From assembly GCF_964355755.1 (NCBI RefSeq), contig NC_092670.1, forward strand, positions 7,093,001-7,157,000: a stretch of DNA of 64,000 bases, written 5' to 3'. The stretch comes from Antedon mediterranea. Taxonomy: Eukaryota; Echinodermata; Crinoidea; Comatulida; Antedonidae. A program made the translations under genes and the position numbers. Below the pieces are notes generated by a model. That model did no database searches. It was not told the DNA's origin and saw only the letters and a program-made list of their open reading frames with translations. The stretch's first letter is position 1. Every line of letters starts with the position of its first letter. Positions 31,469-46,400 of the stretch are shown here, in pieces.

Positions 31469-34400
31469 GTGAGTATTTTTCTTTCTTAAGCTTTTATTTC
31501 GGAATGTCTGGAGTCATAGAAAATAAATATAATACGCTCGCCTACCATCTAGGTCGTGTCCACAGCTGACGGTTCTCATCTATTAATGGGATATATATTG
31601 GGACCCAACAAATTGTCACAGGATAGGGTTTTTAGCAGAAAAATAATATAACAAAATGATAAATAATCGATCCGGACTCAAGAAATTGAGAACAATTGAA
31701 CATTTGGCAACCAACTCGGTATCACTCACAGCTTATATTTATTTAGTATTTCGTGGTTGAAATAGAATCCTACATTATTCAAAGGTGTTTTGAAAGGCTA
31801 CGATTCAAAATAAATACGTCACAATGTATTGCAAACTATAATGCATTATTCTTTATATCTACAACTGTCTACGTTCGTCTACAAAACACCAATATAAAAC
31901 CATTTGAGCATATTAATCTTTTGAACCTCCTGGTACCTTATTCAACATATCAGAGCAAGATAAACGTATATAAAATTAGTTCCTGGTACACACAACTTTG
32001 TATACTTTCAACTTTTTAAAACCATGTTGAAGATATTGTTTTGAATAAAACATTTTTAGTTGTGATCAGACGATTAGTGTGCCTACCTTGTGTTTACATT
32101 TAAAAGGAAAATGTTACTAACATTTCTGATTTTGATACTTGGAATTTCTAATCTTGTCAATTCACAAAGTGAGTATTTTCTTCCAAGTTAGACTTTAATC
32201 AATATCTGGATCTGGTCGTGAGCATTTTTATGTCTGTAGTCAAGTTCCAGAAGACTTTATAAGGTTTTATTGACACATTTGTAATGCAAAGTCAAAATCA
32301 ATTACATGTAACCATTCTACACGTAACACGAAAGAAATACAGCATCAACTTAGTCAGTGGGGTTGATGGCTGAAGACAGATAATAATAGAGAGTGTAAAT
32401 TAAATAGTTGGCTTATAATCGATATGTTACTATCATTCCTATTAACGTTGGAATACGAATCAAATAATAAACTTAGTTTGTTGAAAACTGGCAGTAGTCG
32501 AGCCTCTTGGGTGTAGTAACTCAGTCTGAAGTTGGGCACTTTGTTGATTCCCTCAACTGGCTGTGGACTTATAACACACAGATTCAAAATTGGTCAATCT
32601 TCCTTCAACCCGAATTGAATAGATTTGAAATTAAGTTGTATCTAAATCTGAAATACCTGAATTTGTTGAGCAAGAATAAGTTTAAATACAATTTATTTCG
32701 GAACGTACAAAGAGGACCTGCCTGCTCTTAATAGGTTTAGAGTAAGTCAAGTCAAGTCAAATAAATGTATAGTCTTGAAATGAATTGAATTGTTTTGGCT
32801 AACAACAAATAAATAGAACTTAAACTACATGGTGAACCAGCCTCACAATAATTAACTCATATTTATAGTATGCAGATGGTTAGCAATTTCGGAATGATAG
32901 TGACTCGGTAAAACGGTTTTAGAAGGACGTTCTAGTTTCGAAGTTTTCGGTTACCATTTTTGAAATACTTGAAAAAACTAAACCTACTCTGTTTCACAGT
33001 GTCTCAGATGATTAATAACATTTTAAAGTATAGTGTTTATTGTTTGGTAGGGCCCGTATATGGCGGAGGTGGGGAGGCGGAGTTCATTTGAGGGAGGTGC
33101 TTATTCGAGGATACGTTTAATTTTTTAGTTTGAATAATAGGGTAACATTTAACAATCAAATCGAATCTTTTAATAGATATGAAAGTGGTAAAAAGAATAA
33201 CAAATGCTTGGTAAATTGTAAATAACAGTCCGATGAATTCTATAGTATAATTGTGTTATAAATATAATACAATATTGTGTTTTTGTTGTGTGTAAAAATG
33301 TGGATGGGCGGTTCTAAGTGATATTTTATTGGAGAGGTGTTGGCTGTTTATTCAAATAAATACCATCCTAATTGGTATAATTAAAACATTATTTAGTTAG
33401 TTAGAAACTAACTTCCGCGGCACAGTGAGCCGTTTCGTTTCGGCCTAAGAAAGTAGACGTTAAACGGCTTGTAATGGGGGAGGGGCGTACGCGCGAAAGA
33501 GGGGTGGGTTTGGGAGGGGGTGGGTTTGGGAGTGGTTGTCCCCCCCCCCATCGTGTCCCCCTCCCGAGCCTTAGAAAATTTTGAAAAAAATAGATGCTTA
33601 CACACTGTTTAATAGGCTAGAGCAACTGTTTCTATTACATTTAATAACAATGTCACATAATGTAAATTTAAATAAATCCTTCCTAAATACTCTAATACGG
33701 ATATTTTTTCGACGAACTAATAATAAACTTTGATCGAAAAACACTTCATTTGGTAATGCGGCACTCCGAAAATGCCTCGATAGTGCATGTGTTTAGTGTA
33801 CGACTGTGCTTTGGTGGTCTGTTTAACCTCAGATATATACCCTATAGCCGGGTGAATAACTCAATGTAATTTAGTATACAATGATTGCCGTAATCGCCGT
33901 GTCTATAACACAAATCAATAAAATGCCAAATACGCCACACACGTTTTTTTCAGCCGTGTACATAGAACAAGACATTTCATGTTCATGTTATGCCTATGAA
34001 TTAATAATAGAAGGTTTCCCCGACGGGGGGGGGGGCAGCTTTCCCCGACGGAGGAGGCCCTTCTACTGTACCTTCACATGCGCAGTCCGAAAATAAACAA
34101 AAAACTTAACTGGCTATCGCTATCAACGGCAAACTTAAAACCAGGAAATTGCAAGGTGATGACTCAACGTGAACCCGGAAATGACTTCTACCATGTACGG
34201 TTGAAAATGTACCGATGAAATCAGAAATGTTGTTTTAAAACATGTTATAATATCTTCCTAAGATAGAAATGTCGTAATAGTGAGAACTAATGTTATCAAA
34301 TCTACGTTTCGCAGTACATCTGATATAGATGAGGTAGGTAACCTAGACGGACATTTGTCCCGAAGTTTTTCCGTTACAGTAGTGGTCTGGTACCAAAAAG

Positions 34401-37400
34401 CAGATTGTTCTTCATTTTCTCTTACTTTCTTTGTGTTAATTCTGTTTTTCCTTTTTTTGTTATTAGATAATGAACGTTCAATTATTGACTGCCCCACAAA
34501 TGTCACTTCAAATAATTACATCGGAGGAGTATCTGGACTAATAAATATCCAAACCGATCAAAAAAGTCCAAATGCAACAGTCACGTGGGATCCTCCTGTG
34601 ACAAGTGGCAATGGAACAGTGACTGTGGTGTCATCACCATATGAGTCAGGTGACATGATTCCAATTGGAACTCACACAATCACCTTTACAGCAACTGATC
34701 TCTTTGGCAATAATGGAACATGTGACTTTGTTATCAAGGTGGAAGGTAAATTATTAAAAACCTATAAAAGTATTTATCGTAATATCAAACAAAAATAGTA
34801 ATACAAGATAAACTAAACATCAATTATAAATGTGATTAAACCACGATAATACAGTTTTTTTTATAACCTAATAACAATGTTACTATGTAAACATTAAATG
34901 GAAAAATAACATATAACATTAATATACAGACAGAAAGTTGTAAGATTATGTCATTAAACGCTTCTGTTTTCCATACTTCAGGAGGTATTGGCCGGCCGGC
35001 AGCCTTGTTCGTTTTAAGGCCTTTAAGAACTATTTTGAGTTCAGCTTCTATGAAGTTTCCTAGTTTTATTTGGAGGTTTTCTTGTATGATCATTTTGATT
35101 GGTTCGTCTGACACTGTAGGAGTTTTGCCAAGGAGATTAGAGAAATATGTCTTCCATTTATCAAGGCGTTCCTGTTGACTATCTGCTTTGAGTTTTGCTT
35201 TATTTGATTTCTTTCTTCCACTAATGTCGTTTATTATTTTCCAAACCAAGGAGGATTGTCTATTTGCATGGGCATTGTTTATATCGTCGATTCTATCTTG
35301 GACATATTTAGATTGTTCAGATTCGTAAGTGTCAACAAGGTCTTTTTGAGCATCAGCAAAAGACTTTTCGCTAGCCCTCGTCGGGAAGGCGTTTTTTTCT
35401 GACGTTGCGTTTTTCAGTAATTGCATTGGTTTCCCAGGGAACCTTACGTTTCAATTTCGGCTTCAGTGGAAGAGCAATTTTAGAAGCATGGTCATGTGCT
35501 TCGATCAAACTTTCATACACAGAGTTTGCTGATGCTGATGTTGATTCGCGTACCAATTGAAGAGCATCGAAGCGGTTCCTCACGGCAACTGTGTAGATGT
35601 CTCGAGTATTTTGGTTGGATAGAACTGACCAGTCGTAAGATGGTGATATTGATTTTGTTGCTTTTTTAGCTAAGACTAAGGCGTATTTTTGTTGAAACAA
35701 TCCTGTGATCTGAGCTCACTCCTTCAAACGTATTATATGCCTCACTATTGACGATGCTGTTAATCCATTTCTTATTTACAAGCATATCATCGAGTTGGGC
35801 TTTCATTCCGTGAGGGTATGTATGTGTCCACAGCTTTGATGGTTTCTTTTTCAAAATTGGTGTTTAGACAGATGAGATCATTTTCATCGGCGAAGTCTTG
35901 TAGATATTGACCGTTTCGATTTGTTTCATGGTGGTAAGTAAACAGATGATTTTCTTTTCCAAGTTTTACATTCATAACACCTCCCATTACCAAAACATTA
36001 TGTTTAGGGATATTTCGAACAAGTGAAGAGAGGGCTTTGTAAAAGTCCTCAACATCATCCTCAAGGCTAGTGTTGGTTGGACTGTAGCACAAAATAACGG
36101 TTGTTGCAGGATTTCCGTTAAAAGAAGCAATGATTATTCGAGGGAGGATCATTTCGATATTACTCAAAGATCTCTGGGCGTTGGGACTTAGCAGGATTGC
36201 AACACCACCGATGGAAGCATTCATATTGTTCTTCCAAGGAGAAGCTGAGATAAATGTCCAGCCTTTGCCAACATCGAGGTTTTTAAGTGTCAAGTCATCG
36301 AGAAAGAAGCGGTGTTCCTGTATGCAGAAAATTTCGATGTTGAAAAGAATTGCAGAGGCAACGAGTTCATGAAGTTGATTTATGGTGTTCAGAGTTCGAA
36401 CGTTGAACTTTGAGAAGGTTGTCGTTCTCTTACATTTTATAAAGTGTTATTGTGACTTTGTAGTTGATTTTTCGAGCACTGAGTAAAAGTCGTACAATCA
36501 GTAGAACGCGCCCCCTGGTAACCCGCGCGACGGGCGATGCGGTATGTTGTGGGGTTTCGAGTACGAGTCATCAGATTACTTTCGGTGGCTATGTACTACT
36601 AGGATACGCCAGGTCTCTAGCAGTGCAGTACTTCCTTTACAAAGTTGTTTTGCTTTTGCCATTGTGCATGAAGCATCCTCCGCCAACGCAAAATGGAAAC
36701 TTTGCCAGAATAAGTATTTGTTGTTATCTGCCAAAAGAATCCAACCCTCATCCTGCGGCCAATGACTTCACATTAACCCTGACAGGGCAGCTGCCGGGTG
36801 CTACGCCTTTCTGAAGGGCAACCCGTGATTTTCTCCGGGACTGCTTATCTAATATTCGCAGCTAACCTCCATATCTGAAGTCCGTAATCTTCAATCCGCA
36901 ACCTGGGGACCCGGTGGATGGGAGTCGTCTCCGCACCACAAATAATAATATGTTGGTGCTAATTTATGTCTATTTTGTGCCTTATAGTATATCCATATAA
37001 TACTGTATATATCTACAGTGTAGCATAGTTGAAATTACTGGACCCACCTTTTATTCAAATTTTTTAAAGAACAGTTTCCGAAGATAATTGTTTACCAACA
37101 ACACATTAAAATGTTTAAGGAATTCTGATACATAGTATCTAGATGCGCGCTCTTTTAAATGTGATGAACTATGACGTAAAAGATGAAAATCCGACTTTTT
37201 TTTAATATTAAACTGGCCATATGATGACGTCACAACATCCGATTGGTAAAAATGTTTACATGAATTCTACAATTCAGCAGCTTCCAGAAGACTATCACTT
37301 TTTATTCTGACAAGTTAAAACATGTTGAAATTTACTGTAAATATGAAAATAAGTGATCCACGTTATTCAATGCTAGTATTTAAGCATATATCCACAAACT

Positions 37401-40400
37401 TTATTAAGATTAGGCCTATTTTTAAGAATATTTGCTACATTTTGTTTTCTCTCTTGTAAGATTGATATGATTTATGCTACGGTAGACCTAAGGTAAAATA
37501 AGCTTTCGTCATTGACATGAATATCCTAAATTTAATTGTAGATGCAACAGCAGAATTACAATCAGAGACTACTAACTCAACGATGGAAAATGGTAAGTAC
37601 AATCCTACAGCATTTGTATATTTCATAAATTAATCACATTAGTGTCATGATTTTCAATAGAGAGGTTTTGCAATCTTACGAATACGATAACGAAAACGGA
37701 TACGTCACGCACACGTATTCGTTTTCGTAAGCCATAAAAAAATCTGTTTCGCATGGCAACAAAATATTGAGGCGCGTCCAAAATATGACTGCGGTAAATT
37801 TGAGCGAAGCGCAGGTACGTGTTGCTTGGTGCTTGGCTGCCTAGGCCTAGCGTAACATCAAAGCGAGTGAGGACTTTAAAAAACTGCTATTTATCTAAAT
37901 TGACCTGGCATTTTAGTAAATTACTTTAGTAAATTACTTTCAATAAATCTATAATTATATTATAATCATGAATCATTCCTAATTCAAATGCAAAATGTGC
38001 AAAATAGATCAAAAACTATACTCGTTTTGTAGTTACGAATATGACTGGTGATATTCGACAACACGAATATGCTTTACAAATATGAAATGGGGATCAGCTC
38101 AAAAGTTTCACAAATGTATGACGTGTCCGTTTTCGTTATCGTATTCGTAAGGTTGCGAAACCTCCCTATTGTGTGTTAATAGGGAGGTTTCGCAACACTA
38201 CGAATACGATAACGAAAACGGAAACGTCACGCACACGTATTCGTTTTTGTAGGCCAGTAAAAATCTGTTTCGCATGGCAACGAATATTGAGGGCGCCGTT
38301 CAAATATTATGACTGCGGTAAATTTGAACGAAGCGCATGTACATGTTTCTTGACTGCCTAGGCCTAGCGTAACATCAAAGCGTAGTAGTTACCAATATGA
38401 CTACTGATATTCGTCAACACGAACACGCTTTACGAATATGAAATGGGGATCAGCTCAAAAGTTTCACAAATGTGTGACGTATCCGTTTTCGTTATCATAT
38501 TCGTAAGCTTGCGAATCCTCCCTAATAACATTACCAAACGTATATATAAACTTTCTATACCATTAATTAAACATTTTAGAAGTTAACAACCGATTTACCG
38601 AAATGTGTTTTTTATATATTGATACGTTTCTATTTGAAGGTAGCTGTTTAGGAAAATGTGGTGGAAGGGACAAAAGCTGTTATTGCGATAACATCTGTGA
38701 AGAATTTACCGACTGTTGTCCCGACTATCTATTGCTGTGTCAAAGTAAGATTTAAATTGTTCAAACAATTTTCTTATTTTAAATTACTTGTAATTGCCCG
38801 GTACCGTACCGTTTATATCTAAACTATAGTTATTATTTATATATCGTTATATAATGTAATATATAAATTATTTCATTAAATTTTAAACCGTCCGGTGATA
38901 TAGTGAATATTAATTAATTATTCAATTTGAAACGATAAGAAAACTACAGTTTCTATATATAAATTTACGTAAGGGCAAAATTCGGTAAATCGCGCGTTAT
39001 TTCTAGAATGTTTACTCGATGGTATATAAAGTTGGTTCGTACTTTCGGTACTGATTTTAACCACCTGATGTAACCCTGTTTACTAATTAAATTGAGTTCG
39101 ATAATTAGTTATTGACGATTAAAACGAATTTAGGTTCAACGATTTGCCACAAATAGGGGTGTTTTTCGATGGTGGTATACACTGTCTAATGGATGTCCGT
39201 CTTGAAAAATACCCGCAGACAATAATACGAGGATGCTTCGCATTTTCCTATCTCCTCCTACGATAATTGTTTTTAATGGCTGAAAACCGGTTGAACAGCT
39301 CGAGTATAGCATCATAATGTTGAAGACAGGCCGATTTTCTTTAAAAAATACTATTTTGATAGATTTAATATACGTTTATACAAATGTATTGATTTGCGAT
39401 GAATGGAACATTCCAATCTCTGTTCCACAAGTGTCTATTCCCTCAGGCGTCGTAAAGGCAAGTACAGGTACTGTATACTCATAACAGAAATTCGGTTGGA
39501 TATAAATTTTTTTTAAACGGATAATGAGCTAGCGTTTTCACTCGCCGTATATTATGTACACAACTTTGGTGGGTAGGGGGTGGGTAGGGTAGGAACCAAC
39601 TTAAGTATGAATTTGCTCTAAGAACCAATTGAAAACCATTAGGCCTACTAATTAAGTTGAGTTAGATAATTTAATATTTATTGACGATTAAATCGAATTT
39701 ATGATTTTCGCCGAATAGAGGTGGTTTTCACGAATCGTTTTACATTATATAAACATATATACGTCGTAGTGATGTATCGTTACATGTACTGTACTATTTC
39801 AATCGACTATGACGGTGATAGTTTCAAAAAAGTATTAAATCGCAATGTTTTACTGTGTTTAGTGGTATATTATTTGTAAAACATGAAAACAATTAATATT
39901 TCGTTAATAAATGGGTAAAGAATATATTTAAAAATTGTTCCTCTTTGCACCCATCCTCTTCCCCATCCCTCAACCCAAATGTTACATACAACACACAATT
40001 TAAGTTCGTTTAAATTTGACTTAAACAATTGGTCTCATTTTGTGACAAGTTTCTCTTTCGGAAGTAATTCCCAGGGTACTAATTTTACAGTACATAAATC
40101 ACAGTGTCTATTTATTCGTTCCTGTAAACGACATGTATTATTGTCCTGCGGTATACGTATAAATTTGAAATCGCCAGTTTTTTTAACGCTGAAATTATTA
40201 TGTATTCGAGAACCATCTGTGGGCACGACCTAGATGGTACGCGAGCGAAGCGAGCGTACCATCTAGTTAATATAATTATGTTAACGTCCCTTGCTAAAAA
40301 CTGGATATAATATGGACAACTCATTAAATTATTATATGTTAGATTAAATAAATATAAACAAATATGAAATCAATTTACATTAACTTTAATCGATTGTCTA

Positions 40401-43400
40401 TAAGTAAATTGTTTAAATAATTACTATTTTAATTTTCTAATGGAATTACAAACATACCATAATAATATATCGACTACGATAGGTGGTACGTTAACTTAAA
40501 GTCAAATCCATGTTTTTTTAATACTGAAACCTTTTGAAGTATAGTAGGTTGGTTTAATGCTATTCTTAATCTAATCATGAAGATTAGTAGTTGTTTTTTC
40601 CCGTAGATTATTTTGCTTACTACATTTGTTGTTTATCACCCTTTTTACTTTAGATATTTCTTTGGGCACAGATAAAGTAACTGAATGGGTTACCATAACC
40701 GGTAAGTTTAATTGTCTTTAACGTCATATCAAAATGCTAGTATTTAAGCATATATCCACAAAATGTATTAAAATTAGGCCTATGTTTAAGAATTTTGTAT
40801 TCTCTCTTGTAAGATTGATATAATTTTTGCTACGGTAGACCTAAAGTAAAAATGACATCACTTACATGATATCATTAATTTAATTGTAGATGCAACAACG
40901 GACTTTCAAAAAGAGAGTAGTATCTCAACGATAGTAAATGGTAGGTACAATCATACAGCATGACATTTTAAACATTTCTTTAAAAATATATTTTATTTAA
41001 TAAAGTATCTATATATTAATGTTATTGTTTTAGACCAAAATGAGGGAACAATCAAAGAGAGTATATTATTAAAAACCAGATACAATGGTAATACTATCAA
41101 TCTAAATAAGTTAAGGTATAAAGTTAACTTATTGTGATTACATTACTAGAAATGCGACTGACTATTTTAGCAATATACTATAACAATTTAATCAGCTTCA
41201 TTACACAACATAGAGATGCACCGAAAAGCTATAAAAAAACAGGTGTAACTAGCCTAATACTACTACTACCAATAATTAGCAATATCCACATAAGCTTACA
41301 GCTATATATTATTTTTAATTATTGCTTAATCAGTAACAAATCTTGTCTTATTACCTCACCAGATTGTGTTGAAAATATTTATCTAAACAGTAATGATGTT
41401 ATCAACATAACTTCTCCAAATTATCCTGACAACTACGATAACAATGAAAACTGCGAATGGATCGTAGAAAGCCCTCAAAATACTGGAATTCTACTCACGT
41501 TTTATGATATAGAGCTCGAGAGCTGTTGTGACTTTTTTATTATAACGTATGTTGACGTCAATGGCGATACATTACTTATAGAGTGGAATAGTAACAACTC
41601 TATTCTGGTAACAACACACTTGAATATAACTTTTCAAACCGACTTGTCAGTTGTTAACAGAGGGTTTGCTCTAGGACTGAAGGTTATTGACATAGGTATG
41701 TTTACATTTTTTATTCAAGTATTTTATGCAATTTCTCAACTTAGAATTAACTGTTGATATTGAACAAATATTGATATGTTTATTTTTAAATATAAATAGA
41801 AAATGTAGAATATTCTTGCTTTACTCGAAAAACTGATATCCATACAAATTGATATTTTACTGATTATGTGTTTTGTATTAAGGAAAGATGAGTTTCAAAA
41901 CTGTCTTCAAAACATTTTATGTAATAAGAAAGATTTTCATTTAAAATTTTTAACTTGTTTATATACTACTTTTGAAAATGGATTAAATAATTTGTTTGAA
42001 GAGAAAACACGATGGATAACCCCACCGTAGATCTGACCAGCTTTATGTTGACTAAGATTGAAGAACGTGCTTGTATTGACTGGAGGAGTGATCTTGCATT
42101 AAAATATTCTCTTTTAGACTATCAAATTATTAAAGAAACCCCCTGCCTAGCAGTGGTGGCGCCATGATCTTTCCGACGTGGGGGCTAAATTCCCCGACGG
42201 AGGGGCTATACGAGCGAAGCGAGCATCGCTAGGCTGGGGGCAGGGGCCGCCGAGGGCCCCCGATGGAGGTGGTCCAGGGGCGACGCCCCCGGAAGCAACG
42301 CGTTATAGCGTAATTTGAGGCCGTTTTAATCAGATTTAGGGTAGCCAACTTTTTCCATTTTGTATGGTATACAGATAAGATACTGTGCGACAAAAAACAT
42401 AGCACGAGATCCGATGCGATGACTGTGTAAATCCATCCTTTCAATTTTAAAAATGAAGTTCATGATGCCTATCATAGAAAATATACGCGAACATAAAACT
42501 TCCCACGGGCCAAGATGTATATATCGTTATATTCGCAGAGGCGTAGGCAGGTTGCTGTCTGGTGGGGTGCGAAAATTGTAAGTGCGCGAGACTAACACCC
42601 ATGGGCTGATCTGTAAGAACATTTTGACAAATAGAGCTGCTAGGTCTCCGGAAATTGCAATTATACATTGATATATGAAAAGAAATTACAAGTCTACCAG
42701 AGAACTAGCCCACCGAGGTTGAGATAGAGCTAAGAACATTTTAAACAAGTAGAGTTGTTAGGTCCCCGGAAATTGGATTATAGTATTTCGAAAAAAAAAG
42801 AAACAAAATATATACGTCTAGTCTCCAGGACCAGGTGGTTGAGCTGCTAAGAAAATTGTGAAAAACAGAACTGCCAGGTACCTGGAAATTGCACTTGAAA
42901 TTGCCCATATTGATAAATGAAACAAAATTTTAAGTCTACAGGACCAGCCCGCCATGGATGGTTGGGTGGAGCTAAGAACATTTTGAAAAATAGAGCTGCT
43001 AGGTCCCTGCAAAACATTGAAATATGAAACGAAATTATAGGTCTACAGGACCAGTCCACCATGGTTTTGGGTTGGAGCTAAGAACATTTTGAACTAGAAA
43101 GCCACTCCGAGAGTGCATACCTCCGCCTACTGTAAAATTCTCCTACATAAGATTTGTCCGGTAAAAAAAATATATGTATTTTTAGTCTTAATGCTGTTTG
43201 TGATTTAGGCTAATTTCATTACAAGCATGTGTATGCGAGTTTGGTGTAATGGTTATGTAACAAGCCTTTCAATTAACAATAGCTTCAGTTGACTAACAAT
43301 AGAACAGCAACGCGAAAATCAAACGAGTGAATTTGAAAAGAAATAGGTTTTTTTAAACTACTCGCATAAAAAAACGTGCACATTAAATCAAATTATGTTT

Positions 43401-46400
43401 TAAAATTACAAATCAAAACTTATAACTCTTGCCTCTTGTTCAAAAATGAAGTTTTTTGGACAAGTAGTTCTCGAGAAAATGCAATTTCAGTTTACTTGTT
43501 ACTTTAAGACTGCTCGCCGGCTTTTGAAAAATTCTGTCCTATTTTTTAACACTAGCAGGTCTGAAAAAGTATACTAAAAAGTGGTCCAGAATTGGGACTG
43601 TCGTCCCAAATGGTCCCAAAAGTTAATGGAATGGTCCTTGACCACATATCTATCTGTCTATTCATTTTGGTAAAGATCTTGTAAATACTTTCCTGCTAAC
43701 AAACAAACAAACAAACTAGCCTTCGCGCATAGCGCGATACTTGGCCCAATCAAAATTGGCCTAATGACCTTGACCCGATTTTTACCAAAAGTGTGTGTCT
43801 TGTGCTGTGTGATTTAGGCTAAATCCACTACAATCATGTGTATACGAGTTTGGTGTAAAGGTTATGTAACAAGCCTTTCAATTAACAATAGCTTCAGAGG
43901 ACTAACAAAATAAAACAGCAACGCGAAAAACACACGGGTGAATTTGAAAAGAAATAGGTTTTTAAACTATTCGCATCAAAAAACCTGTATATTAAATCTA
44001 ATTCAGTTTTAAAATTACAAATCACAAACTAGAATTTAATTCGTCACTTTGACGAATTATAGGTGATCATTTTTATCATTTTAATAAAATTAACATTTTT
44101 TAAACATGCATGTACGTTAACATACGATCGTTAAAAGTTGATGTACGCCATCCTATGACATGATGCGTTATACACTTATAGTATTGAGTTCTACCTATTA
44201 TGTGTCATACAATATGTACAGTATATACTGTATATCTATATACAGTGTAGCATAGGTGAAATTACGGGACACATATCGTGTTCTAATTTTTTGGTATGAT
44301 GGAATTTTCAAAATAAACTCGAAGATGACAATTTCGAAAGATAATGAATTGAACAAATAAATATAAGGATTGGAAGAAAATTTTACACGTAGAAGCGCAA
44401 TGCGCGGTCTTTGAAATTTGTATAACTTTGACTAAAGAAATTTAAAAACTACTTTTTAACTTCAACTGGCCATATGATAACATCACAACATCCGATAGGC
44501 TTAATTTTAATATGAATTCATATCTACATTTCATCAGCTTTCATAATAAGTTATAATCTTTAAGGTCACCTTTAATTCTGAAGAGCTATAAGATATTCAA
44601 ATGTATGGTGTAGCTGAAATTACACGACCTAGGTTATTCAAGTTTTTACGCGTGATGACGTCATCAAAATAAAAATGTTGACAACTCATTAGAAGAATAA
44701 TTAAGCAAGCACCTACTAAAAGTTGTGCAAAAATCGGGCTCAAATAACGGAGATGCGCTCTATTGAATGTGATAACCCACACAAAAAGAAAAAAATTCCT
44801 AATTTTTAAATTCAAGTGGCCATTTGATGACGTCATACCATTTTGTACGTCTAATGTGTATATACATTTGTATCTACAACTTATTGGCTTCCATAATAAG
44901 TTAAAAAAATTTGGGGTCATCTACAATTCTGAAGAGTTATATTCATTTTAAAAAGTCCTTATTTTTTACCATTTTTAGCACTTTTGTACAATTAGTGTGA
45001 GCATTTTGTCATTTTTAACGTGCTCGTATAGCGTTATTTTAAGTCGGAATGGACTCAAAATTGGTGAATGTACTAAGGATTGTGAGTAGAATGTGATTTA
45101 TACATCAAATTTTATTTTTTACGCATTTTAAGAATCGTGCGCACAAAAACGCATTTTTGCGCAGTAATTTTTTGAAACGCGCAAATGGCCTAATTCATGC
45201 TCTAAATTGATCAAAACCTAATTTTGCGCGTTTTAAATTTTTAACGCGCGATTTCACGTGCATGACCTTGAAACGCGCAACTTTTTATTTTTTAATATTT
45301 TTACCCTTGACCTCAAGTTTACCTGTAGTGAATTTCATTAATATGTCATAATGAATTATGGAGATATGATTGATAATGTGATTTCACAAAATGGCGTATA
45401 AATGACGTCACGGATGAGTGATCACGCTGGAAAGCATAATATTAGGATTAAGTTATATTATTTGAAAGATATTCTGAAATTTTGGTAATCATTGACATTA
45501 AACTTTTTGAGATAATTGTTACACAAAATAGTGTACAGAAACAATAAAAAGAAAAAAAATAACTAGACATGAAACTCGTCACTTGAGGACAAGTTTGGTT
45601 ATCCGCCCGCAACAAAACGTATCTTGCGCATTCAAGTACTTTTCAGTTATGGCTTTTCCAAAAAGTAGCCTATTCGAAATTAAAACTGCCTTTTCAGTGT
45701 AACAACCAAATAAATCCTTTTATTAAATTGTTTTCCCGTGACGGGACTCGATCCCGGTACCTCTGATACCAAAGTCGGTGGCACTACACATCGAGCCATA
45801 TGAGCACCTGCTGAAGAAAATCCGACGAAAGTTTACTCGTTCATTCGGTATGTCGTGAACCACTCGATGCAAATAGATTATTACTTATCAAACTAAATCA
45901 TAGTTTTTACTATGAAGAAATCTTCACAAATTTTAAACAGTGACATATTATAAAAGTGCATACTTTTAAGTTTTATATATTAACATGTGAAGAAAAAAGA
46001 TAAACGTTATGTTTATTATTTTGCTATTTGAAAATATTTATGTTTGATTGATGATAAAAATTTCAAAATTTATATTTAATATGCAAATAATGTAGCCACC
46101 AAACACGTTTTAACATTCAACATTATAATAAATCAGACCTATGATTCATACACTGGAAGAAAATAAAATAAAAAATGGGGGTAACCTTGCATTCTGATGA
46201 ACTGTATCATTTTTAAAAGTATACATATTTTGCAACATTTTCAAATTTTTTTAACATTTTACGTGCGCAACCAGTCATGTTTAACGTGCTCGTAGAACGT
46301 CATTTCAAGTTGAATTGTGATTAAAATAACGTAAAATTGTTAACCGAAGATTGAAAAACACAACTCGTGCAAAAGAAATGCTCATACGTGTTCCCTGCGC

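Noticed and set aside
45725-45800. Functional tRNA gene on the minus strand
   Set aside because: The box-like motifs are present, but the acceptor and D arms do not pair convincingly. Kept only as a tRNA-like repeat.
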